Assembly (NCBI GenBank): GCA_029224185.1
Contig: CM055197.1
Coordinates: 23,140,862 to 23,204,861, forward strand
Source of the DNA: Karalla daura
Taxonomy: Eukaryota > Chordata > Actinopteri > Chaetodontiformes > Leiognathidae
DNA: 64,000 nucleotides
Direction: 5' to 3'
Position numbers and translations under genes: made by a program. Under the pieces are notes generated by a model that was not told where the DNA came from, ran no database searches, and was given only the letters and a program-made list of their open reading frames with translations. Below are positions 52,201-63,700 of this stretch, one piece after another; positions within the stretch are counted from its first letter, which is position 1, and every line of letters starts with the position of its first letter.

Positions 52201-55200
52201 ATCACGCTTTGAAGCCTTCAGGAAGATCAAAGGCGTCAGCGATGATGTCACACTGGCTCACCTTGTCTGACATCAATATGTCACTGTGACATTGTCAGGT
52301 GCCTTCCTCATGTAGTGAGTATTTTGATGATATCTCTGTGACTCGAATAGGAAAATAAAAAAGGACAACTTTGAAAAGAAAAGTCTGCCCTGGGTAATTA
52401 GCTTGATTTTGAAATCCAAAATCAAGGTTGTGAGAAAGGGGTTACACTTGACCTCCTATACTCAAATGGGTGGAGGAGGAACAAAACTGATCATTCTACA
52501 ATCAAAATAATTACACTTTGATAGTGCTTAGCAACTTAAAGTCAAAGGACTAAAGTTGATATGACTTGAACATTTCCCAAAGGAATCTCCCTTTGAAGTC
52601 TTCAGGAAGATCAAAGGCGTCAGCGATGATGTCACACTGGCTCACCTTGTCTGACATCAATATGTCACTGTGACATTGTCAGGTGCCTTCCTCATGTAGT
52701 GAGTATTTTGATGATATCTCTGTGACTCGAATAGGAAAATAAGAAAGGACAACTTTGAAATGAAAAGTCTGCCCTGGGTAATTAGCTTGATTTTGAAATC
52801 CAAAATCAGACTTATGACAAAGGATTTACTCTTAACTTCCTTCACACAAATGGGTGAAGGAGGAACTAAATTGATCATTCTAAAATCAAAGTAATCATAC
52901 ATTGACGTTCCTGAGCAGCCTAAACTCAATGGACTAAAGTCGAGATGACCTGAACATTTCCCAAAGGAATCACGCTTTGAAGTCTTCAGGAAGATCAAAG
53001 GCATCGGCGATGATGTCACACTGGCTCACCTTGTCTGACATCAATATGTCACTGTGACATTGTCAGGTGCCTTCCTCATGTAGTGAGTATTTTGATGATA
53101 TCTCTGTGACTCGAATAGGAAAATAAAAAAGGACAACTTTGAAAAGAAAAGTCTGCCCTGGGTAATTAGTTGATTTTGAAATCCAAAATCAGACTTATGA
53201 AAAAGGATTTACTCTTAACTTCCTTCACACAAATGGGTGAAGGAGGAACTAAATTGATCATTCTAAAATCAAAGTAGTGATACATTGACATTCCTGAGCA
53301 GCCAAAACTCAATGGACTAAAGTCGAGATGACCTGAACATTTCCCAAAGGAATCACGCTTTGAAGTCTTCAGGAAGATCAAAGGCGTCAGCGATGATGTC
53401 ACACTGGCTCACCTTGTCTGACATCAATATGTCACTGTGACATTATCAGGTGTCAAACTCATGTAGTGAGTAGTCTGATGATATCTCTGTGACATCATTA
53501 GGAAAATAAAAAACGACAACATTGAAAAGAAAAGTCTGCCCTGGGTAATTAGCTTGATTTTGTAATCCAAAATCAAGGTAATGAGAAAGGGGCTACACTT
53601 GACCTCCTAAACTCAAATGGGTGGAGGAGGAACAAAACTGATCATTCTACAATCAAAATAATTACACTTTGATAGTGCTTAGCAACTTAAAGTCAAAGGA
53701 CTAAAGTTGCTATGACTTGAACATTTCCCAAAGGAATCACCCTTTGAAGTCTTCAGGAAGATCAAAGGCGTCAGCGATGATATCACCCTGGCTCACCTTG
53801 TCTGACATCAATATGTCACTGTGACAATGTCAGGTGCATTCCTCATGTAGTGAGTATTTTGATGATATCTCTGTGACTCGAATAGGAAAATAAAAAAGGA
53901 CAACTTTGAAAAGAAAAGTCTGCCCTGGGTAATTAGCTTGATTTTGAAATCCAAAATCAGACTTATGACAAAGGATTTACTCTTAACTTCCTTCACACAA
54001 ATGGGTGAAGGAGGAACTAAATTGATCATTCTAAAATCAAAGTAATCATACATTGACGTTCCTGAGCAGCCTAAACTCAATGGACTAAAGTCGAGATGAC
54101 CTGAACATTTCCCAAAGGAATCCCGCTTTGAAGTCTTCAGGAAGATCAAAGGCATCGGCGATGATGTCACACTGGCTCACCTTGTCTGACATCAATATGT
54201 CACTGTGACATTGTCAGGTGCCTTCCTCATGTAGTGAGTATTTTGATGATATCTCTGTGACTCGAATAGGAAAATAAAAAACGACAACTTTGAAAAGAAA
54301 AGTCTGCCCTGGGTAATTAGCTTGATTTTGAAATCCAAAATCAGACTTATGAAAAAGGATTTACTCTTAACTTCCTTCACACAAATGGGTGAAGGAGGAA
54401 CTAAATTGATCATTCTAAAATCAAAGTAGTGATACATTGACGTTCCTGAGCAGCCTAAACTCAATGGACTAAAGTCGAGATGACCTGAACATTTCCCAAA
54501 GGAATCACGCTTTGAAGTCTTCAGGAAGATCAAAGGCGTCAGCGATGATGTCACACTGGCTCACCTTGTCTGACATCAATATGTCACTGTGACATTATCA
54601 GGTGTCTAACTCATGTAGTGAGTAGTCTGATGAAATCTCTGTGACATCATTAGGAAAATAAAAAACGACAACATTGAAAAGAAAAGTCTGCCCTGGGTAA
54701 TTAGCTTGATTTTGTAATCCAAAATCAAGGTATTGAGAAAGGGGTAACACTTGACCTCCTAAACTCAAATGGGTGGAGGAGGAAGACAACTGATCATTCT
54801 ACAATCAAAATAATTACACTTTGATAGTGCTTAGCAACTTAAAGTCAAAGGACTAAAGTTGATATGACTTGAACAATTCCCAATGGAATCACGCTTTGAA
54901 GTCTTCAGGAAGATCAAAGGCGTCAGCGATGATGTCACACTGGCTCACCTTGTCTGACATCAATATGTCACTGTGACATTGTCAGGTGCCTTCCTCATGT
55001 AGTGAGTATTTTGATGATATCTCTGTGACTCGAATAGGAAAATAAAAAAGGACAACTTTGAAAAGAAAAGTCTGCCCTGGGTAATTAGCTTGATTTTGAA
55101 ATCCAAAATCAGACTTATGACAAAGGATTTACTCTTAACTTCCTTAACACAAATGGGTGAAGGAGGAACTAAATTGATCATTCTAAAATCAAAGTAGTGA

Positions 55201-56113
55201 TACATTGACGTTGCTGAGCAGCTTAAACTCAATGGACGAAAGTCGAGATGACCTGAACATTTCCCAAAGGAATCACGCTTTGAAGTCTTCAGGAAGATCA
55301 AAGGCGTCAGCGATGATGTCACACTGGCTAACCTTGTCTGACATCAACATGTCACTGTGACATTGTCAGGTGCCTTCCTCATGTAGTGAGTATTTTGATG
55401 ATATGTCTTGACTCGAATAGGAAAATAAAAAAGGACAACTTTGAAAAGAAAAGTCTGCCCTGGGTAATTAGCTTGATTTTGAAATCCAAAATCAGACTTA
55501 TGAAAAAGGATTTACTCTTAACTTCCTTCACACAAATGGGTGAAGGAGGAACTAAATTGATCATTCTAAAATCAAAGTAATCATACATTGACGTTCCTGA
55601 GCAGCCTAAACTCAATGGACTAAAGTCGAGATGACCTGAACATTTCCCAAAGGAATCACGCTTTGAAGTCTTCAGGAAGATCAAAGGCATCGGCGATGAT
55701 GTCACACTGGCTCACCTTGTCTGACATCAATATGTCACTGTGACATTGTCAGGTGCCTTCCTCATGTAGTGAGTATTTTGATGATATCTCTGTGACTCGA
55801 ATAGGAAAATAAAAAAGGACAACTTTGAAAAGAAAAGTCTGCCCTGGGTAATTAGCTTGATTTTGAAATCCAAAATCAGACTTATGAAAAAGGGTTTACT
55901 CTTAACTTCCTTCACACAAATGGGTGAAGGAGGAACTAAATTGATCATTCTAAAATCAAAGTAATCATACATTGACGTTCCTGAGCAGCCAAAACTCAAT
56001 GGACTAAAGTCGAGATGACCTGAACATTTCCCAAAGGAATCACGCTTTGAAGTCTTCAGGAAGATCAAAGGCATCGGCGATGATGTCACACTGGCTCACC
56101 TTGTCTGACATCA
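49204..56113. repeat. 18-monomer HOR, copy 2 (6910 bp)
   Basis: It repeats copy 1 monomer for monomer: 49204 A, 49588 B, 49972 C, 50356 A, 50740 B, 51124 C, 51508 A, 51892 B, 52276 C, 52660 A, 53044 A (383 bp), 53427 B, 53811 A, 54195 A, 54579 B, 54963 A, 55347 A (383 bp), 55730 A. All the private markers named for copy 1 return at +6910. Near 49253 it reads TTTTGACGATA where copy 1 has TTTTGATGATA at 42343; the same C recurs near 56163, so that variant belongs to the junction between copies. By eye the two copies look about as similar as a very recent duplication or an assembly duplication would. Confidence 0.9.
49972..50355. repeat. Reference type C monomer (hybrid L1R2)
   Basis: The L1 half (GTGCATTCCTC, GTGACTCGAATAGG, hairpin loop AAATC) is joined to an R2 half. 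The join is at the central hairpin: L1 identity reaches GAAATCC and R2 identity begins at CAAGG. All C monomers examined have GGTTGTGAG and CTATACTC, where B monomers have GGTAATGAG, GGTATTGAG or GGTAGTGTG and CTAAACTC. C monomers appear in every HOR class but not in 1-5952. Confidence 0.9.
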
Positions 56114-57265
56114 ATATGTCACTGTGACATTGTCAGGTGCCTTCCTCATGTAGTGAGTATTTTGACGATATCTCTGTGACTCGAATAGGAAAATAAGAAA
56201 GGACAACTTTGAAAAGAAAAGTCTGCCCTGGGTAATTAGCTTGATTTTGAAATCCAAAATCAGACTTATGAAAAAGGATTTACTCTTAACTTCCTTCACA
56301 CAAATGGGTGAAGGAGGAACTAAATTGATCATTCTAAAATCAAAGTAGTGATACATTGACATTCCTGAGCAGCCAAAACTCAATGGACTAAAGTCGAGAT
56401 GACCTGAACATTTCCCAAAGGAATCACGCTTTGAAGTCTTCAGGAAGATCAAAGGCGTCAGCGATGATGTCACACTGGCTCACCTTGTCTGACATCAATA
56501 TGTCACTGTGACATTATCAGGTGTCTAACTCATGTAGTGAGTAGTCTGATGATATCTCTGTGACATCATAAGGAAAATAAAAAACGACAACATTGAAAAG
56601 AAAAGTCTGTCCTGGGTAATTAGCTTGATTTTGTAATCCAAAATCAAGGTAATGAGAAAGGGGTAACACTTGACCTCCTAAACTCAAATGGGTGGAGGAG
56701 GAACAAAACTGATCATTCTACAATCAAAATAATTACACTTTGATAGTGCTTAGCAACTTAAAGTCAAAGGACTAAAGTTGATATGACTTGAACAATTCCC
56801 AATGGAATCACGCTTTGAAGCCTTCAGGAAGATCAAAGGCGTCAGCGATGATGTCACACTGGCTCACCTTGTCTGACATCAATATGTCACTGTGACATTG
56901 TCAGGTGCATTCCTCATGTAGTGAGTATTTTGATGATATCTCTGTGACTCGAATAGGAAAATAAAAAAGGACAACTTTGAAAAGAAAAGTCTGCCCTGGG
57001 TAATTAGCTTGATTTTGAAATCCAAAATCAAGGTTGTGAGAAAGGGGTTACACTTGACCTCCTATACTCAAATGGGTGGAGGAGGAACAAAACTGATCAT
57101 TCTACAATCAAAATAATTACACTTTGATAGTGCTTAGCAACTTAAAGTCAAAGGACTAAAGTTGATATGACTTGAACATTTCCCAAAGGAATCACCCTTT
57201 GAAGTCTTCAGGAAGATCAAAGGCATCAGCGATGATGTCACACTGGCTCACCTTGTCTGACATCA
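56114..57265. repeat. Truncated start of a third 18-monomer copy
   Basis: Monomers 56114 A, 56498 B, 56882 C. The first A and the left part of the B match 49204-49660 (TTTTGACGATA, CATCATAAGG). The right part of the B then switches to the type seen at 50740. After the C at 56882 the array enters the 9-monomer HOR. Confidence 0.82.
56498..56881. repeat. Chimeric B monomer (exchange breakpoint)
   Basis: The left end has TCTAACTC and CATCATAAGG as in the B at 49588. From GTCTGTCCTGG (56605) onward it has GGTAATGAG, GGGGTAACAC, GAACAATTCCC and GAAGCCTTC as in the B at 50740. The switch lies between about 56571 and 56609. It is what an unequal exchange between B monomers three positions apart would leave, removing 1152 bp. 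Confidence 0.8.
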
Positions 57266-60200
57266 ATATGTCACTGTGACATTGTCAGGTGCCTTCCTCA
57301 TGTAGTGAGTATTTTGATGATATCTCTGTGACTCGAATAGGAAAAGAAGAAAGGACAACTTTGAAATGAAAAGTCTGCCCTGGGCAATTAGCTTGATTTT
57401 GAAATCCAAAATCAGACTTATGACAAAGGATTTACTCTTAACTTCCTTCACACAAATGGGTGAAGGAGGAACTAAATTGATCATTCTAAAATCAAAGTAA
57501 TCATACATTGACGTTCCTGAGCAGCCTAAACTCAATGGACTAAAGTCGAGATGACCTGAACATTTCCCAAAGGAATCACGCTTTGAAGTCTTCAGGAAGA
57601 TCAAAGGCATCGGCGATGATGTCACACTGGCTCACCTTGTCTGACATCAATATGTCACTGTGACATTGTCAGGTGCCTTCCTCATGTAGTGAGTATTTTG
57701 ATGATATCTCTGTGACTCGAATAGGAAAATAAAAAAGGACAACTTTGAAAAGAAAAGTCTGCCCTGGGTAATTAGTTGATTTTGAAATCCAAAATCAGAC
57801 TTATGAAAAAGGATTTACTCTTAACTTCCTTCACACAAATGGGTGAAGGAGGAACTAAATTGATCATTCTAAAATCAAAGTAGTGATACATTGACATTCC
57901 TGAGCAGCCAAAACTCAATGGACTAAAGTCGAGATGACCTGAACATTTCCCAAAGGAATCACGCTTTGAAGTCTTCAGGAAGATCAAAGGCGTCAGCGAT
58001 GATGTCACACTGGCTCACCTTGTCTGACATCAATATGTCACTGTGACATTATCAGGTGTCTAACTCATGTCGTGAGTAGTCTGATGATATCTCTGTGACA
58101 TCATTAGGAAAATAAAAAACGACAACATTGAAAAGAAAAGTCTGCCCTGGGTAATTAGCTTGATTTTGTAATCCAAAATCAAGGTAATGAGAAAGGGGTT
58201 ACACTTGACCTCCTAAACTCAAATGGGTGGAGGAGGAACAAAACTGATCATTCTACAATCAAAATAATTACACTTTGATAGTGCTTAGCAACTTAAAGTC
58301 AAAGGACTAAAGTTGATATGACCTGAACATTTCCCAAAGGAATCACCCTTTGAAGTCTTCAGGAAGATCAAAGGCGTCAGCGATGATGTCACCCTGGCTC
58401 ACCTTGTCTGACATCAATATGTCACTGTGACATTGTCAGGTGCATTCCTCATGTAGTGAGTATTTTGATGATATCTCTGTGACTCGAATAGGAAAATAAA
58501 AAAGGACAACTTTGAAAAGAAAATTCTGCCCTGGGTAATTAGCTTGATTTTGAAATCCAAAATCAGACTTATGACAAAGGATTTACTCTTAACTTCCTTC
58601 ACACAAATGGGTGAAGGAGGAACTAAATTGATCATTCTAAAATCAAAGTAATCATACATTGACGTTCCTGAGCAGCCTAAACTCAATGGACTAAAGTCGA
58701 GATGACCTGAACATTTCCCAAAGGAATCACGCTTTGAAGTCTTCAGGAAGATCAAAGGCATCGGCGATGATGTCACACTGGCTCACCTTGTCTGACATCA
58801 ATATGTCACTGTGACATTGTCAGGTGCCTTCCTCATGTAGTGAGTATTTTGATGATATCTCTGTCACTCGAATAGGAAAATAAAAAAGGACAACTTTGAA
58901 AAGAAAAGTCTGCCCTGGGTAATTAGCTTGATTTTGAAATCCAAAATCAGACTTATGAAAAAGGATTTACTCTTAACTTCCTTCACACAAATGGGTGAAG
59001 GAGGAACTAAATTGATCATTCTAAAATCAAAGTAGTGATACATTGACATTCCTGAGCAGCCAAAACTCAATGGACTAAAGTCGAGATGACCTGAACATTT
59101 CCCAAAGGAATCACGCTTTGAAGTCTTCAGGAAGATCAAAGGCGTCAGCGATGATGTCACACTGGCTCACCTTGTCTGACATCAATATGTCACTGTGACA
59201 TTATCAGGTGTCTAACTCATGTAGTGAGTAGTCTGATGATATCTCTGTGACATCATTAGGAAAATAAAAAACGACAACATTGAAAAGAAAAGTCTGCCCT
59301 GGGTAATTAGCTTGATTTTGTAATCCAAAATCAAGGTATTGAGAAAGGGGTAACACTTGACCTCCTAAACTCAAATGGGTGGAGGAGGAAGAAAACTGAT
59401 CATTCTACAATCAAAATAATTACACTTTGATAGTGCTTAGCAACTTAAAGTCAAAGGACTAAAGTTGATATGACTTGAACAATTCCCAATGGAATCACGC
59501 TTTGAAGTCTTCAGGAAGATCAAAGGCGTCAGCGATGATGTCACACTGGCTCACCTTGTCTGACATCAATATGTCACTGTGACATTGTCAGGTGCCTTCC
59601 TCAAGTAGTGAGTATTTTGATGATATCTCTGTGACTCGAATAGGAAAATAAAAAAAGACAACTTTGAAAAGAAAAGTCTGCCCTGGGTAATTAGCTTGAT
59701 TTTGAAATCCAAAATCAGACTTATGACAAAGGATTTACTCTTAACTTACTTAACACAAATGGGTGAAGGAGGAACTAAATTGATCATTCTAAAATCAAAG
59801 TAGTGATACATTGACGTTGCTGAGCAGCTTAAACTCAATGGACGAAAGTCGAGATGACCTGAACATTTCCCAAAGGAATCACGCTTTGAAGTCTTCAGGA
59901 AGATCAAAGGCGTCAGCGATGATGTCACACTGGCTAACCTTGTCTGACATCAACATGTCACTGTGACATTGTCAGGTGCCTTCCTCATGTAGTGAGTATT
60001 TTGATGATATCGCTTGACTCGAATAGGAAAATAAAAAAGGACAACTTTGAAAAGAAAAGTCTGCCCTGGGTAATTAGCTTGATTTTGAAATCCAAAATCA
60101 AGGTTGTGAGAAAGGGGTTACACTTGACCTCCTATACTCAAATGGGTGGAGGAGGAACAAAACTGATCATTCTACAATCAAAATAATTACACTTTGATAG

Positions 60201-60719
60201 TGCTTAGCAACTTAAAGTCAAAGGACTAAAGTTGATATGACTTGAACAATTCCCAATGGAATCACGCTTTGAAGCCTTCAGGAAGATCAAAGGCGTCAGC
60301 GATGATGTCACACTGGCTCACCTTGTCTGACATCAATATGTCACTGTGACATTGTCAGGTGCCTTCCTCATGTAGTGAGTATTTTGATGATATCTCTGTG
60401 ACTCGAATAGGAAAATAAAAAAGGACAACTTTGAAAAGAAAAGTCTGCCCTGGGTAATTAGCTTGATTTTGAAATCCAAAATCAAGGTTGTGAGAAAGGG
60501 GTTACACTTGACCTCCTATACTCAAATGGGTGGAGGAGGAACAAAACTGATCATTCTACAATCAAAATAATTACACTTTGATAGTGCTTAGCAACTTAAA
60601 GTCAAAGGACTAAAGTTGATATGACTTGAACATTTCCCAAAGGAATCACCCTTTGAAGTCTTCAGGAAGATCAAAGGCATCAGCGATGATGTCACACTGG
60701 CTCACCTTGTCTGACATCA
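57266..60719. repeat. 9-monomer HOR, copy 1 (3454 bp)
   Basis: Types A A B A A B A C C at 57266, 57650 (383 bp), 58033, 58417, 58801, 59185, 59569, 59953 (383 bp) and 60336. Two 383-bp monomers give 9 x 384 - 2. Private markers that return at +3454 are CTGGGCAATTAG (57381), CATGTCGTGAG (58067), GAAAATTCTGCC (58519), CTCTGTCACTCG (58860), CTCAAGTAGTG (59600) and ATATCGCTTGAC (60007). The right half has the composition of the 18-monomer HOR's tail, so it probably shares that ancestry. Confidence 0.88.
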
Positions 60720-63700
60720 ATATGTCACTGTGACATTGTCAGGTGCCTTCCTCATGTAGTGAGTATTTTGATGATATCTCTGTGACTCGAATAGGAAAAG
60801 AAGAAAGGACAACTTTGAAATGAAAAGTCTGCCCTGGGCAATTAGCTTGATTTTGAAATCCAAAATCAGACTTATGACAAAGGATTTACTCTTAACTTCC
60901 TTCACACAAATGGGTGAAGGAGGAACTAAATTGATCATTCTAAAATCAAAGTAATCATACATTGACGTTCCTGAGCAGCCTAAACTCAATGGACTAAAGT
61001 CGAGATGACCTGAACATTTCCCAAAGGAATCACGCTTTGAAGTCTTCAGGAAGATCAAAGGCATCGGCGATGATGTCACACTGGCTCACCTTGTCTGACA
61101 TCAATATGTCACTGTGACATTGTCAGGTGCCTTCCTCATGTAGTGAGTATTTTGATGATATCTCTGTGACTCGAATAGGAAAATAAAAAAGGACAACTTT
61201 GAAAAGAAAAGTCTGCCCTGGGTAATTAGTTGATTTTGAAATCCAAAATCAGACTTATGAAAAAGGATTTACTCTTAACTTCCTTCACACAAATGGGTGA
61301 AGGAGGAACTAAATTGATCATTCTAAAATCAAAGTAGTGATACATTGACATTCCTGAGCAGCCAAAACTCAATGGACTAAAGTCGAGATGACCTGAACAT
61401 TTCCCAAAGGAATCACGCTTTGAAGTCTTCAGGAAGATCAAAGGCGTCAGCGATGATGTCACACTGGCTCACCTTGTCTGACATCAATATGTCACTGTGA
61501 CATTATCAGGTGTCTAACTCATGTCGTGAGTAGTCTGATGATATCTCTGTGACATCATTAGGAAAATAAAAAACGACAACATTGAAAAGAAAAGTCTGCC
61601 CTGGGTAATTAGCTTGATTTTGTAATCCAAAATCAAGGTAATGAGAAAGGGGTTACACTTGACCTCCTAAACTCAAATGGGTGGAGGAGGAACAAAACTG
61701 ATCATTCTACAATCAAAATAATTACACTTTGATAGTGCTTAGCAACTTAAAGTCAAAGGACTAAAGTTGATATGACCTGAACATTTCCCAAAGGAATCAC
61801 CCTTTGAAGTCTTCAGGAAGATCAAAGGCGTCAGCGATGATGTCACCCTGGCTCACCTTGTCTGACATCAATATGTCACTGTGACATTGTCAGGTGCATT
61901 CCTCATGTAGTGAGTATTTTGATGATATCTCTGTGACTCGAATAGGAAAATAAAAAAGGACAACTTTGAAAAGAAAATTCTGCCCTGGGTAATTAGCTTG
62001 ATTTTGAAATCCAAAATCAGACTTATGACAAAGGATTTACTCTTAACTTCCTTCACACAAATGGGTGAAGGAGGAACTAAATTGATCATTCTAAAATCAA
62101 AGTAATCATACATTGACGTTCCTGAGCAGCCTAAACTCAATGGACTAAAGTCGAGATGACCTGAACATTTCCCAAAGGAATCACGCTTTGAAGTCTTCAG
62201 GAAGATCAAAGGCATCGGCGATGATGTCACACTGGCTCACCTTGTCTGACATCAATATGTCACTGTGACATTGTCAGGTGCCTTCCTCATGTAGTGAGTA
62301 TTTTGATGATATCTCTGTCACTCGAATAGGAAAATAAAAAAGGACAACTTTGAAAAGAAAAGTCTGCCCTGGGTAATTAGCTTGATTTTGAAATCCAAAA
62401 TCAGACTTATGAAAAAGGATTTACTCTTAACTTCCTTCACACAAATGGGTGAAGGAGGAACTAAATTGATCATTCTAAAATCAAAGTAGTGATACATTGA
62501 CATTCCTGAGCAGCCAAAACTCAATGGACTAAAGTCGAGATGACCTGAACATTTCCCAAAGGAATCACGCTTTGAAGTCTTCAGGAAGATCAAAGGCGTC
62601 AGCGATGATGTCACACTGGCTCACCTTGTCTGACATCAATATGTCACTGTGACATTATCAGGTGTCTAACTCATGTAGTGAGTAGTCTGATGATATCTCT
62701 GTGACATCATTAGGAAAATAAAAAACGACAACATTGAAAAGAAAAGTCTGCCCTGGGTAATTAGCTTGATTTTGTAATCCAAAATCAAGGTATTGAGAAA
62801 GGGGTAACACTTGACCTCCTAAACTCAAATGGGTGGAGGAGGAAGAAAACTGATCATTCTACAATCAAAATAATTACACTTTGATAGTGCTTAGCAACTT
62901 AAAGTCAAAGGACTAAAGTTGATATGACTTGAACAATTCCCAATGGAATCACGCTTTGAAGTCTTCAGGAAGATCAAAGGCGTCAGCGATGATGTCACAC
63001 TGGCTCACCTTGTCTGACATCAATATGTCACTGTGACATTGTCAGGTGCCTTCCTCAAGTAGTGAGTATTTTGATGATATCTCTGTGACTCGAATAGGAA
63101 AATAAAAAAAGACAACTTTGAAAAGAAAAGTCTGCCCTGGGTAATTAGCTTGATTTTGAAATCCAAAATCAGACTTATGACAAAGGATTTACTCTTAACT
63201 TACTTAACACAAATGGGTGAAGGAGGAACTAAATTGATCATTCTAAAATCAAAGTAGTGATACATTGACGTTGCTGAGCAGCTTAAACTCAATGGACGAA
63301 AGTCGAGATGACCTGAACATTTCCCAAAGGAATCACGCTTTGAAGTCTTCAGGAAGATCAAAGGCGTCAGCGATGATGTCACACTGGCTAACCTTGTCTG
63401 ACATCAACATGTCACTGTGACATTGTCAGGTGCCTTCCTCATGTAGTGAGTATTTTGATGATATCGCTTGACTCGAATAGGAAAATAAAAAAGGACAACT
63501 TTGAAAAGAAAAGTCTGCCCTGGGTAATTAGCTTGATTTTGAAATCCAAAATCAAGGTTGTGAGAAAGGGGTTACACTTGACCTCCTATACTCAAATGGG
63601 TGGAGGAGGAACAAAACTGATCATTCTACAATCAAAATAATTACACTTTGATAGTGCTTAGCAACTTAAAGTCAAAGGACTAAAGTTGATATGACTTGAA

